Shown: positions 1 to 10,500 of the stretch, piece after piece | Position numbering within the stretch: position 1 is the stretch's first letter | Layout: every line of letters starts with the position of its first letter | Assembly (NCBI GenBank): GCA_013396995.1 | Contig: VWZP01006072.1 | Coordinates: 124,001 to 188,000 of the forward strand | Source: Dicaeum eximium | Lineage: Eukaryota; Chordata; Aves; Passeriformes; Dicaeidae | Reading direction: 5' to 3' | Length of the DNA: 64,000 nucleotides | Program-made: the position numbers and the translations under genes | Notes under the pieces: generated by a model | Told to the model about the DNA's origin: nothing | Databases searched by the model: none | Seen by the model: the letters and a program-made list of their open reading frames with translations, nothing else

Positions 1-809
1 TGCTAGAGAAGCTACATTTAACGAAGACATAAATGAGCCATACTGCACTTTTTCAGAATTTAAGTGTTCATTTACTGGTAATGTTTTTACAACCCCAGGC
101 TGTATCAAATCCGTTTTACCAACACTGCTAACCCAACTTTGATCAGCTTCCTGTTTTCTTGCTTCAAGGAAATTTGCATTTGCAAATTGCTGCTTTAAAT
201 CACTGCTGTGAGATTCTATTTTCTGAACTGTTTGCAAACCAAAGGTACTTGCAGCATTATCCTGGCTCTCCTTTTCAGAGTTGTTTTTATTAGTAATATC
301 AACAGCACACTTAGGAGTAGGAGGTCTGGGTAAATACTGCTCATTTTTTAACTCCACAGTATGATGTTTTTCTGCATTACACTCTTGAACAGGTGGATCC
401 TTGGCATTCTGCTCATAAAGTGTTGGCTGCTCCGCTGCATGGAGTGAAGATTTTTCCTGATGATCCAAGACTGATGACTTCAGTCTTTCTGCCTCTTCAT
501 GGTTTTTATCCTGCTGTGCTTCATCCCATGGAGACCGTCTATCTGTTAGTGTTTGTTCTACTCCCTCAGTAGTTTGGGATTTTCCTTCTTCTCCATTTAT
601 CTTCGAAGAGTTCTTGCTTTTTAACTCATTTTCTGAATTTTGCTCCGAGGATGAATCCGTTAATCTTTTATTTGAAATCTCCGAGTCACTGCTCTCAGAA
701 TAATCTGAGATATTGTCTGTCCGCAGTCTCTTCACATTTGATTTTTTTTCATCCTCTTCAGGTTTTCTTCTTTTACTAAGAAAGTGTTTATTTTTGGTTT
801 TGGGGTTTT
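1..809 (-). CDS. JMJD1C: JMJD1C exon 8, 5' part (runs off left edge)
   Basis: This is the start of the long exon 8 of JMJD1C, a KDM3-family JmjC protein of the nucleus linked to H3K9 demethylation and nuclear-receptor coregulation. Read on the minus strand, two bases complete a Glu codon begun in exon 7, and 269 codons follow without a stop to base 1. The acceptor AG is at 811-810. The protein opens with a basic segment (NKHFLSKRRKPEEDEKK, a likely nuclear localisation signal), then an acidic/serine-rich stretch (SDYSESSDSE), the conserved PPTPKC motif, and FGLQTVQK. All align to human JMJD1C with modest substitutions. The composition is polar and low in hydrophobics, as expected for the disordered middle of the protein. 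The zinc finger and JmjC domain are not in this window. Identification is essentially certain; only the exon's left end is missing. Confidence 0.97.
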
Positions 810-896
810 CTGCAAAAGATAAAAACACATCTATCAGATCTGCAGTCTAATACAGTTTGAGGAAGCTCTCCCTCCCTTTCCATTAACCACTTTTAC

Positions 897-1083
897 CTCC
901 TCGACCTATATAATCGTATCTTTCATCTTTCATCTTCTCTTCATCAGGCATGCTGCTATCAGAGCCTTTCCTCTTATTTGGCCGAGTATTCCTCTGTTGC
1001 TGGTGAGAATTCTGTCTTGGTGCTGCAGCTTGGGAATTCATTGCTGGTCTGGGACTATTTGCTTGTGCACGTGTATAATGACC
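897..1083 (-). CDS. JMJD1C: JMJD1C exon 7
   Basis: The exon is 187 bases: 62 codons plus one base that joins exon 8. The acceptor AG is at 1085-1084 and the donor GT at 896-895 (GGAG|GTAAAA). It encodes GHYTRAQANSPRPAMNSQ, then a Gln/Asn/Arg-rich stretch, the basic NKRKGSDSSMPDEEKMK segment and a YDYIGRG end. These match human JMJD1C throughout. The first residue is Gly where human has Ser, caused by a G at the first base of the exon. Only 87 bases of intron (810-896) separate it from exon 8. The segment is probably an unstructured, positively charged linker after the Tudor-like region. Confidence 0.97.
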
Positions 1084-1200
1084 CTAAAAATAATTTGTTA
1101 TTAATGGACTTAAATGTAATGTTAATTAGTGTCTTTAAACATGTATTTTTAACATTTGCAATATATGAAAATACTTAGGTAAAAAGATAAATGTATCTAC

Positions 1201-1344
1201 GTGAACTGTGTTGCTGTTCTGGTTGGAACGAGACCGTCGGCGGGAAGTGATGCCAATATTTTCACCTTTCAACAAAGAGTGAACAACATCATCTAGAAAG
1301 GTCATCTGAACCATAGAAGGATCAACATTCTGAGGTTCTAACAC
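1201..1344 (-). CDS. JMJD1C: JMJD1C exon 6
   Basis: The exon is exactly 48 codons, phase 0 at both ends. The acceptor CCAG is at 1348-1345 and the donor CAC|GTAGAT at 1200-1199. It encodes VLEPQNVDPSMVQMTFLDD, then VVHSLLKGENIGITSRRRSRSNQNSNTVH, nearly identical to human JMJD1C. The first half continues the Tudor-like/PWWP-associated fold of the KDM3 N-terminus. The SRRRSRSNQN part is a basic, Arg/Ser-rich tail. A 16-base A run on the plus strand (1356-1371) forms its polypyrimidine tract. Introns on the downstream side are very short (117 and 87 bases), so exons 6-8 form one tight cluster. Confidence 0.97.
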
Positions 1345-2597
1345 CTGGTTTATGTAAAAAAAAAAAAAAAAGAGAAGAGAGAAAATAACAATCCACAGAT
1401 GTTCAGACAATGCCTAATCTGTATTTTCTGTACCAGTGTTCACCAGTCTATTTTGTGTGCTAAAGACTAATCAGAGAAAAGCCTACTTAATCCTGACAAG
1501 CAGAACTGACATATGACACAACAAATGCTGGGAACAGTGTCAAACCACAGCAAATGTGTCTTTACATGTCACTGCAAAAATAATTTTTTTAAAAGCAAAA
1601 ACTACCCCACCACCCATTCCTTCCCTGACTTCACTGACCTGAAAATTTTAGATTTAATGAGCTATTCATAGCATAACCCCTAAGCAGTAATTACAATATA
1701 CAAATATTTTACAGAATTCATTTAATATACTATAAATTATACTGCAGAAGCACATTACAGTACTGCTTTCAATAGAAGCAAAACTGCTACAAGAACCAAA
1801 ATGACTGGAAAGAAGAACTCTAGAACTGTTGAGCATTACCAGTGAGAAATACTTCATAAAGTAGGAAATGCTAACCAGATCATCAAAGGACATGGCACAA
1901 AGTGAAAAAAGTAACATTTGGGGAATACTAATTTGAGCAAATTAAGGGAAATAATTTATCTGAGTAACAGACTAGTCTTAAATTTGTATTGTCACACATG
2001 GTTTTGTCAGTCATTTCAAGGCAGATGGGTCATTCACTCTATTACTGTTGAGTCATTACTCTACTCTCCTGAAATAGAATTCATTACTGCCACTAAAAAT
2101 ATCAGTATTAACTCTTTTTGTAACACCAAATTCCACAATAAAACTAAAACCCACCACAGCAAATATAAATTAGGGCTGCAGTAAATGCTTAATTAAATAA
2201 ATTGCAGAAAGTGACTATTTCAATTGCTTGGAAAAGGTAACCATTACTGCAGTGCTGAAAAAATTCATTCTTCTGAAAAGAAATTCTCAGCAGAGCAGAC
2301 AGGGAAGACCAGTTCTTCAAAGTGGACTGCTTTACTTCAAAGACTTCACTAGTCAAATAGCAACAGCAGAAGTAACTGTAGGACTGGTATTAATCATATC
2401 ACTGCACAAATGCTCAGCTTCAGGAGGGTTTAACTGATAGCCCAATGCAGTTGTGCTGTAGTTTCAGTGCAGTGACACCCTCAGCCTGCTGGAATTGAAC
2501 CAATTGGTTCGATTCTGAGTGCTACCAACAAAAATTAGAACCTCCCAAGGCATAGTTGACTTGCAGCTTGTTTTCTGAGTACCACCCATCAACTCAC
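1345..2597. other. JMJD1C intron between exons 5 and 6
   Basis: This 1.25-kb AT-rich intron has a GT donor next to exon 5 (2597-2596) and an AG acceptor next to exon 6. Apart from the A16 tract I recognise no repeat, RNA gene or extra exon. The short open frames here on both strands lack protein-like composition. Confidence 0.85.
1356..1371. repeat. A16 homopolymer serving as exon 6 polypyrimidine tract
   Basis: An uninterrupted run of 16 A on the plus strand lies 12 bases outside exon 6. On the transcribed minus strand it is a T16 tract ending just before the CCAG acceptor, so it doubles as the splice-site pyrimidine tract. Homopolymers of this length usually vary between individuals. Confidence 0.85.
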
Positions 2598-2722
2598 CTG
2601 GTCATTCATAACCACCATAGTGCGGGTGAAGAGATCATGGTGAGTGATGATGCCAGTGAACCACTGGGTGGCAGAATCCTGTCTGTACACTCTCACCCTA
2701 TAACCATTTAAGGAGTACGGAC
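2598..2722 (-). CDS. JMJD1C: JMJD1C exon 5 (Tudor-like segment)
   Basis: The exon is 125 bases and starts in phase 1, completing the Gly codon split with exon 4. The acceptor CAAAG is at 2724-2723 and the donor CAG|GTGAGT at 2597-2596. The product is GPYSLNGYRVRVYRQDSATQ followed by WFTGIITHHDLFTRTMVVMNDQ. This is one of the most conserved parts of the JMJD1C N-terminus and corresponds to the Tudor-like barrel annotated in KDM3 proteins. One conservative change from human (Ile to Val in TMVVMND) gives the codon after the first internal ATG (2618-2616) a G at +4. With A at -3 this makes a strong Kozak context. The exon is present in both long and short isoforms. Confidence 0.97.
2616..2618 (-). 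promoter_or_regulatory. JMJD1C: In-frame ATG in strong Kozak context inside exon 5
   Basis: The Met codon of RTMVVMND has A at -3 and G at +4, the optimal vertebrate initiation context. The upstream short-isoform ATG in exon 4 has T at -3 and C at +4. Leaky scanning from the weak site could start translation here, removing part of the Tudor-like segment. This is a prediction from context only. Confidence 0.4.
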
Positions 2723-2761
2723 CTTTGGAAGGGGAAGAAATAAAAAAGCCATTGAGGAATT

Positions 2762-2832
2762 AAAAAAAAAAAAAGAAAAAAAAGGAAAAAAAAGGCATAC
2801 ATGGATTTTTCCTTCTTTTTTTTTTTTTTTTT
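2762..2832. repeat. A-rich/T-rich imperfect inverted repeat
   Basis: An A-rich arm (2762-2794, A runs broken by single or double G) is followed after about 11 bases by a T-rich arm (2806-2832) ending in 17 T. The arms can pair as a long imperfect hairpin. It lies about 40 bases outside exon 5, on the acceptor side, in the upstream intron. It is probably two low-complexity tracts that arose together, but it could fold in the pre-mRNA close to the exon 5 branch region. Confidence 0.7.
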
Positions 2833-4429
2833 AAGCTTCACAGCAAATATATAGTGCACATGGCATGGAAAGCTAACCACAGATTCAGGAAGACATTCTG
2901 AAATGCAAATGGTCCATATAAGTATGCTTTAAGGTTAATTCTGCTAACATTTTCAACATACAATTTTCTTATCTAACTAAATCTTTCTACTACCATGATG
3001 ACACATGATGGGAAAATTCCTGCCTACAAAGAGCAACCACAGAAAAGTAATCTGAAAGGCTAGAAAGTGGCAGCAGCAGGTTATACAGAAGCCATCTAAC
3101 AGGCTAGTCACATGCCCAGCTGCTTTGCTGGCTAAAAGATTTACATCTTGGAGGTTAGGCTCTGCATCTGCCAAGCCTTTCCCGTAAGTGACCACAGAGT
3201 TTCTCTCCATTACAACAAGCAGAAAGGCACTGGAATGATCCCGTGACTGCTGTGGCCACACAGAACATGCAAGCATACACACTATGAAGACTCTAGCTCC
3301 TGTTTTCAGACATACCAAATCCAAAGAAGCCTCACACATTTTGCAAAGCTCAGTTTAACTCACCTCCAAAAGCCCATGGGGGTGGGGAGCTATTATGATA
3401 CAGTACCTATTTTACAGTTTGATTCAAGACCCAGAAATCAAGACTTAACAGCTTTATTCATACTGTCTTACTTGATCACTGGAACTCTTAAGTTTCATTG
3501 CACTTGGTGTTTATATAGCATTCTGTATAACCAAGCAACACCGCCACCAAGTTCAGTTCCAACTGTGTGAGTTTTTCTGTTTCCACAATCAAACCCCAGG
3601 TCCCAGGTCAGGCAAACAGGAAGGGAGGAAAAACCAGTCAGTGACACCTACAAACAGCCTAACATAAGTGATTTAAGACTCCTCAGTTGCTGAACCACAC
3701 AGGCAAGGCTTCCCCTGTCTTTCCTAAAGATCAGTTTTTCCAAGCCCTGCCCAGTACATTAAGCAAGCTCCAACATCTGCAGCAAACAGGCCAGGGACCT
3801 CACAGGTGACAGCTTTCTCCACCAAGAAATATCCAGGATCACACAACTGGGCCTATTATACCCTCTGCATGTGACAGTGTGCTACTGCAAGGACTGTTTT
3901 TAATGCCAACATTTGAGAGACCTAGAGAAGTGCAAAAGCTGTAATTATTTAGTAATTTCCAAGTGGTCTCTTGAAATACTTTTTGCATGTGCCTATCTCA
4001 TTTTTAAAACCAGCTTGGAAGAGAAACACAGGACCACAGCAGCCTTCTTATCTCCATCCACATCATTCATGGCACAGCTGAAACCCTGAGACCTCCTGAA
4101 CCACCAGCCTTTAATCATGCCTGGAGTATGTTTCCAGCAGCACACACAAGGGCCAGAAGTGTGCCAGCACAGGCACTGCCAACCACAGGTACATATGGGC
4201 AGAAAAACAGGAAGAATCTACAAGCTTATGTCTCACATTTCTGGTCTTGGACCAGACAGGGCTCCCATGGGGACACATTTCCTGATGGCTTCTCTCCAAC
4301 CCTTACTCCATATCCCCGTGCAAAACGCCTCCAGCTCAGCTCCCACACTTCTGATGCCTGACCCATCCACATTCTCCACATCTTGAACTTTTAAGGGCTG
4401 TCCCAAAGCTCTGCCTTATTCAGGCAGTC

Positions 4430-4800
4430 TCAGCAAAATTCTGCCTGTGTCTCTTTGTGCAAATTTGCCATTCCTACTTTCCTATCCAAGCTCCTCCTCT
4501 CTTGCATCCTACTGCTAACTGCACAATGATTTTCAGTCTCTTGCATAAGCAGAACCAGCATCTCCCCAGCTTCTTGTCTCATTTCAGCATTACTGTGACT
4601 CCAGGCCACTAGCTTTTAAGTCCTTTCCTCTTGTCTTCTCAGCTTACAAGCTCCATCCTTCCTTCTCCAACAGCTTCCAGCTTCTCCCATACTCCCTTAC
4701 ATTGACCCAGTGCCAATTTCTTTCCTCTTACTCCTTGTTCTAATCTGTGTCCGTCCTTCATTCCAGCTGTTACCCTATCTATTCTTAAAAGAGAGTTTAT
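4430..4800. other. C/T-biased block, possibly an old repeat
   Basis: For about 370 bases the plus strand is strongly C+T-rich and G-poor, with recurring CTTCC, TTCTC and CTCCT words. A similar texture recurs at about 34.9-36.35 kb and 42.65-43.1 kb. I cannot name a family and see no coding signal. Confidence 0.35.
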
Positions 4801-4907
4801 CCACCTTTAAAAACAGTGGGTTGAGTTTTCTTCTTACATGCTGATGGGGTGACAGGAAGAAGAAGAAAGATTAAACCGCAGTCACACAACACAGACCAGC
4901 TCAGCTC

Positions 4908-4927
4908 CAGCCCAGCCCAGCCCAGCC
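4908..4927. repeat. (CAGCC)4 microsatellite
   Basis: Four perfect tandem copies of the pentamer CAGCC lie within the exon 4-5 intron, with no sign of function. Confidence 0.8.
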
Positions 4928-7459
4928 ACAAGCAGCCATTACAGGAAAAGCCTGGCTTTGTCTCCAGTCCCTGGCTGAATCATGCCAGCTACTCATTGTT
5001 GAAACAGCCTGTGCAGTACTATGAAAAAATATGTTTAGAGCTGAAGCACACTGTGTTTCTAGAGGATTATTATACATGCAGCCTGAGATTGTAATGGTAA
5101 AAAATCGAATCAGAAGAAAGAAATCAAATATTTTAATTGTTAAAAATCAAAGACACTTCACTATGTTCCTTGAACCGGTTTTATTTGTCCCAAAAGCTTT
5201 CAACTTGGCCAAATTTGGGAGGAGTTTCATTTTTTATTAAACAAGGAACAAACTACTTTCCTGCCAAAGCTACAATCTCTACTGCAAAGCATGCTGCTGT
5301 GACTGCCGCCCAAAGGAGAAGTTAAACAGGCCAATTTTTTTCTTTAGTCTCATTCTTGTAAATAATTGGACTGGTTTTGACTAAAATTATCCCTCCTCAA
5401 GTTAGTATGTTTCTTTCCAAATATTTGGAACAAGATTTTAATGCTTCTATCCAACCCTACTCTTTCTTCAGATAAACTGTGTTTTAACTGCAAGAGTCAA
5501 AGTAGAAAACACCAAGTTATGATATGAAGGTTTCAGCATCACAGAAAACAAGGAAAAGGCTGGATACTAAAAATATTGTAGAGCATGAAGTACAAGAATG
5601 TGGTAATAACCTTAACAGATGCACCTAGACAAGGCAGAACCGAAAACGTAGCTTAAACTGCAGGGAACAAGAAAATGGTAATGGAGGAGGTGAAGCAAAT
5701 TAGAGAAGACAGGAAGAGAAAAGGAAGAGAACATGACTAGAGAACAGCAGCTAGCACTGCCAGAGGGCTGTCCATAAGCCCCTGGAAGGTTCATGCCAAG
5801 GTGAAGTCTGCGTGACCAGGAGCAGATGAGGTGCAGGGACAATGTGGCAGCAGTCTCTGCTGGCTGCCCACCACCCATGGGGCTGAGCTGGGGGCACTGC
5901 CAAGGTCCCCCAGAGGAGGCATTTGTTTCCTCAGGTCACACATCACATCAGGGGAGCAAGTGCATCTAAAGCCTCTCCTTAGATGAGGACAGCTAGCCTT
6001 CAAGGACATTGGCATGAGATTCATCTTATTATCTACATTACTCTTCATTTGTGCAATCCTAAGCACAGAAACCTCTGTTTGAGAATTTGTATCTATGAAG
6101 ACAAAAATACAGATACTGGAACGATGGGAGGGAGTTGTGTGGGTGATGGGCTGGCAGCCTCACTTAGATGACTATTTCAATTCTGCTGAAGCTTTGCTCC
6201 TATTGATGCTGTACCAATGTACACAGGGGCTCTTACAATAGTCTTATTGTTGTTACTCTAATGAAATACAATAAGCAAGCTCAATTTCAGTTTCCTTTTC
6301 ATATAGCCCTGATTTGATTTTGCATCACCTCTCACTCCAGTTTTGTCTGCAAATGTCATCAGACTATTAACTTGTATTGCATCTGATATCAAAAGTAAAA
6401 TCTAAAATGACTAACACCAACCTACTATCTATACAATTCCACATGTTCATTTTTTCACCACCCTTTTTCTGTGGCCCATAAGAATCACATCTAGTCAAAT
6501 GATAAACTCCACAGAAGGAAAGACAGAAGTTTTTCACTCTAAGTTCAGTATTATACTTACCATATTCCTTTTGTCGTCTGATCTTGGTTTAATGAAAGAG
6601 ATTAGACAGCAAGGAAACCAGAGCCGTCCTTAAAATTTTATCTCATTATTTACAGCTTCCCTCCTAATCTTCATTTATAAAATGACTGCTTAAGCATTTC
6701 TGTTCTGCAATTGCTTTCCTGGGGATTTCAGCCCAGACCACAGAGGTTGGTTTCTGCCGCCTAGTAATAGGAACTCCTCTACAGAGCTTCCTGAAACTTA
6801 ATGAATATACTACAAATACATACAGTATTTCTACTATCAGCAAGATGGCACCAAAATAATTTCTTCAAATTCATACTAGTTTTCTTGTAACTTGTATCTA
6901 CAGTGTAAATATTACTGTACACAGATTTTTTTCTGCAACCTCTCAGCATTAAAATCAAGTTACAAATTGTAACTGATTTGAAAGGAACTTTTCAGTCAGG
7001 GCTGAGAACGTGGGGTGGGGATGTGAAAGTGTTCTTCATCTGTGACAGAACTGTGAAGAACTACAAGCACAGACAGGTATCTGAGAAGTCATCACACGTA
7101 ACAGTAACACTAACAGAGCACAGAACAGTTTTAAACATGCCAAAATGTGTGTGGATGCCATTCATACACACTTATTTTCACAACAAACTTTTATAAAATA
7201 TCTACATTCAGACTAATGATATTCAGCTTTTGCTGTAATCACTAAAACATCAAATAAGTTAAGAACAGTCTGAAGCAAACACCAACAGCTTCTTATAGTC
7301 TTGTTTTCTTGTATTAACAAATACTTCCAAAAAATACCTTCCAAGTTAAAAAACATACTCTCCATTATATCACAAATGCTATCAGATGCGTCCCACACAA
7401 GTAAAGGCCTTAAACTAGCTAACACAGAATATAAATAACACAATTTCCCACATAATTAC

Positions 7460-7565
7460 CTTGCATAAAAATCTCCTGAACCTTTTGTTCCTTTACCCAG
7501 GCTTTTACCTCCTCATGTAACTGCGGGTTATCCCTGAGAACTGGGTTTAGACTGTCTACGTCGTC
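7460..7565 (-). CDS. JMJD1C: JMJD1C exon 4 (contains short-isoform start)
   Basis: The exon is 106 bases: 35 codons plus the first base of a Gly codon. The acceptor is TTTAG at 7570-7566 and the donor CAAG|GTAATT at 7459-7458. It encodes DDVDSLNPVLRDNPQLHEEV then KAWVKEQKVQEIFMQ, matching human with Ile-to-Val and Val-to-Ala changes. The Met in IFMQ (ATG at 7466-7464) is where the known shorter human JMJD1C isoform (2358 aa, lacking the first 182 residues) begins, so this is its expected start here too. The context is weak (T at -3, C at +4). An out-of-frame ATG upstream in the same exon makes a three-codon uORF. In the long isoform all of the exon is coding. Confidence 0.97.
7505..7516 (-). 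promoter_or_regulatory. Three-codon uORF (Met-Arg-Arg-stop) in exon 4
   Basis: In short-isoform transcripts exon 3 contains no ATG in any frame. The first ATG met in exon 4 is this one, out of frame with JMJD1C: ATG AGG AGG TAA. It ends 38 bases before the short-isoform ATG, so reinitiation or leaky scanning would be needed. In the long isoform the same bases are ordinary codons (L-H-E-E-V-K). The sequence is certain; its role as a uORF is inferred. Confidence 0.45.
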
Positions 7566-10500
7566 CTAAAGTAGAGATTAAAAAAAGAACCATATGTTAT
7601 GTTTACTTGTAACATTTTTGTTTATTTTCCTAGATGTATTTTAAAATACAATATTAAGTAGTTAGATGCTAATTTTACTGATTGCCTACAAATCCCTGTA
7701 CTATTTTTAGAAAAAACTTAAAAGCATACCATAGTGCTAGAAGTTATTTCATGGGAACACAGTATGTCAGATCCCACATGTGGCCAGACTTGTAAGCTAT
7801 TAATAGGATCACACTTTCATACTGTCTTACTACAAGCTAAAAATGCCCTCTAAAGACTTAGATGCTCACAGGTATGCACAAAGAATTGTTAAAATAATTA
7901 CTAGTTTTTTTTAATTCTGTTTCCCATATCTGTAAAATGTAATATGGACATGTTGAGCATAAACACAGATATCAAAGCTACAAATGTAACACAAGCAGTA
8001 TTTTAAGAGAAACAAGCATTCTGAGATAAACAACATTGCTGATTTTCAAATGTTGGCCTTTGCTAATTAGGTAGTTTCAAATAAGACATGTTTTAATTTT
8101 TACTACAAACAGTTCTCCTGGAAATATTTTCCAGTATTTGGTAGGATATAATCTGGGAAATTACAATATATTCAGTGGCTCTCTCCTTCTAACAGAAAAA
8201 AAATTAAGCACAGAATCTGGTTCATATCCTTGCAAGCATGGCTTAAGAATCACCATTTGTCTCTGGACTCCTAGGACACCCATTGCTCTATTTCAGAGCA
8301 AACTTGCTATTTCTGTCTTTGAGGCTGCTGCAGAGAAAAAAAGCCTGGTGGCTCCTCACACAGAAGATGGCCTTGGAAATCCATGAGCAGCAGCAACATT
8401 CATTTATACCAAGAGAACTTCAGACAGCTAAAATAATGAGTGCAATTCTCCACATATAAAATGTAGACTGTTTTATCAGTACTGCAGCTGAGATAAAGCA
8501 ATTTCTTTCCTTGATCTCCAACAAGTTCCTTGATGTTTCACAATTTATTATGAAGAGCTCCAGCCACAGAACACAAAGATACAAGGAACACCCAGTGAAT
8601 CATGCATTGCTGCCAGGCCCTCCAGTGACACGAGCAATTTCTCTCTATTCATCTGGATGAGATTATTCCTGCTAACCTCACTGATCACAGGCTATCTATT
8701 TCCAATTCAAAATTGACTTCCTGACACTTGGAGATTTGCTGTGCTCTACTATGGAGAATGCATCAATGCTTTGGTTATTAGAGAAAATGACTCTCTCTAT
8801 CCTTATGCTTTTACAAAGGATATGGCCTTGGATCGAAGAAATGGTCAAGATGACCACTTTAATACATGTAAATTGGAACAAAGTAAAAGTGAAGGAAGAT
8901 CAACAGGACCTCTACCACAAGATTCAAAATACCAACCAGGTAAGTATGCTGCTAGCATTACCAGAGGCACAAGAGGGTCATAACTAAAATTTATTCAGGG
9001 ATGGCCTCTCCCAAAGCAGTTTTAAAAAGCGTATTAGCTATTCTGTCTATGTTCACAAATCCATTTGTGCAATGATCCTACATACAGAACCACCACCACT
9101 GGAAAGAGGGAATTGTTTGCCAGGGGAACACCACAGATCCTGGAACTGGAGCTGTGTGATGATCAATCATCTGTCCTCTTTTTCCAAGCTCTCTCTTTGA
9201 CAGCAGCTGCAAGACAGTCCTGCACCAAAAATTTCCCCACTCAGATCCACATGCAGTGGGGATCTAAGCAATAGACTGAGGACTGCAATACTGAGTTTGG
9301 CTGACTTACAAATGCAGTTAAACGTGCAGATCTTGTACATTTTGAGTAATGTCTTCAGTCACATCTAAGAAAATTTGTATATTCATTTTGAGATTATATA
9401 CATTGATTAAGTACCATGAAATCAAACCTGTTACTCTTAATATTATACTATTCTCATGAGTTCTTTACACAAAGTTTTTGAGTCTCTATGTCCTCTTGAG
9501 CCACTTTTGATTTGTTTCCTGAAGGCAACACACACTTGTGCCTTTTTTTTTTGATTTCACATCCTTCCTAAGCATCTTGGCCTTCTTTGAACTTGACACT
9601 GAAGATACTGTCCATCCTACATATAGTACATATGAACCCCTATCTCCTATTCAGATGCATGACATCAGCATCCTTGGCTGAGAGTGCTTCCTGTGAACAC
9701 TTAGAAAATGAGACTGCAAAGTCCATTGCGTATTTATCTCCTCACCCTTGGAGAAAGACAAGCACAAGTTAGGTCAAAGACCCATTACACAAACTGCATG
9801 CAGGTGTGACTGGGATTATGTGGATGACATCAACGAGAACCCAGAGGCTCTAAATATACACACAATACACATTTAACATATCAATCACCAGGTAAGGGGG
9901 AAGATACTAACAGAGCAAGTTTCTGTAATCTCAAAAATTCTGCTCTTTTGTACACATATCTATGAAAAAAATGTGTGTGCCATGACTTACCTTTTTCCAT
10001 CTGTAGTCTTAAATCTTAATATCTAAAACCCAGGATATTAACTGCATAATGTGTTGAACTATAAAGCAGTGGTCTTAACCACACTGTTTCAGCACACATC
10101 AGAAACTCTGGCAAAAGCAGGGAGAAGACAACAGGCAAGGCTGATGACCTACAGTCTCTTCCCTAGTTTAGCACTGAAGACAAGCAGATGACTCTGCAGT
10201 TCCCAGTTCCTTTCCTTACCCTGTGTTTATATTGCTCAAGGAACAATTACTGTCTACAGACTTGAACCTTGGCCATTGTAACCCTCAGTTTTCCTCTTCT
10301 TCTTGGTTGATGCAGCATGATTGACAGACTAACCTCCAGAAGATTGAAATGCCCGGCAGGATTTTCCTCCAGACTTTTCCTCATTTGAAAGTAGTTTTAC
10401 AAACAAAAGTTATGGTACCCTCTCCTAGACTAGTTTTTCCACAAGTCCTGGAATATCTCCTCCAGAATGGTATCAATACTGGCTTGAAATCCTTATGCAA

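Larger units (their letters stand above)
2723..7459. other. JMJD1C intron between exons 4 and 5
   Basis: This 4.7-kb intron has donor GTAATT next to exon 4 and a pyrimidine tract (CTTCCCCTTCC) before the exon 5 acceptor. It contains the A/T inverted repeat near 2.8 kb, a C/T-biased block at about 4.43-4.80 kb, a (CAGCC)4 microsatellite at 4908-4927, and otherwise ordinary AT-rich sequence. I see no further exon, RNA gene or recognisable mobile element. The open frames of 60-120 codons are scattered on both strands and look like chance. Confidence 0.8.
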
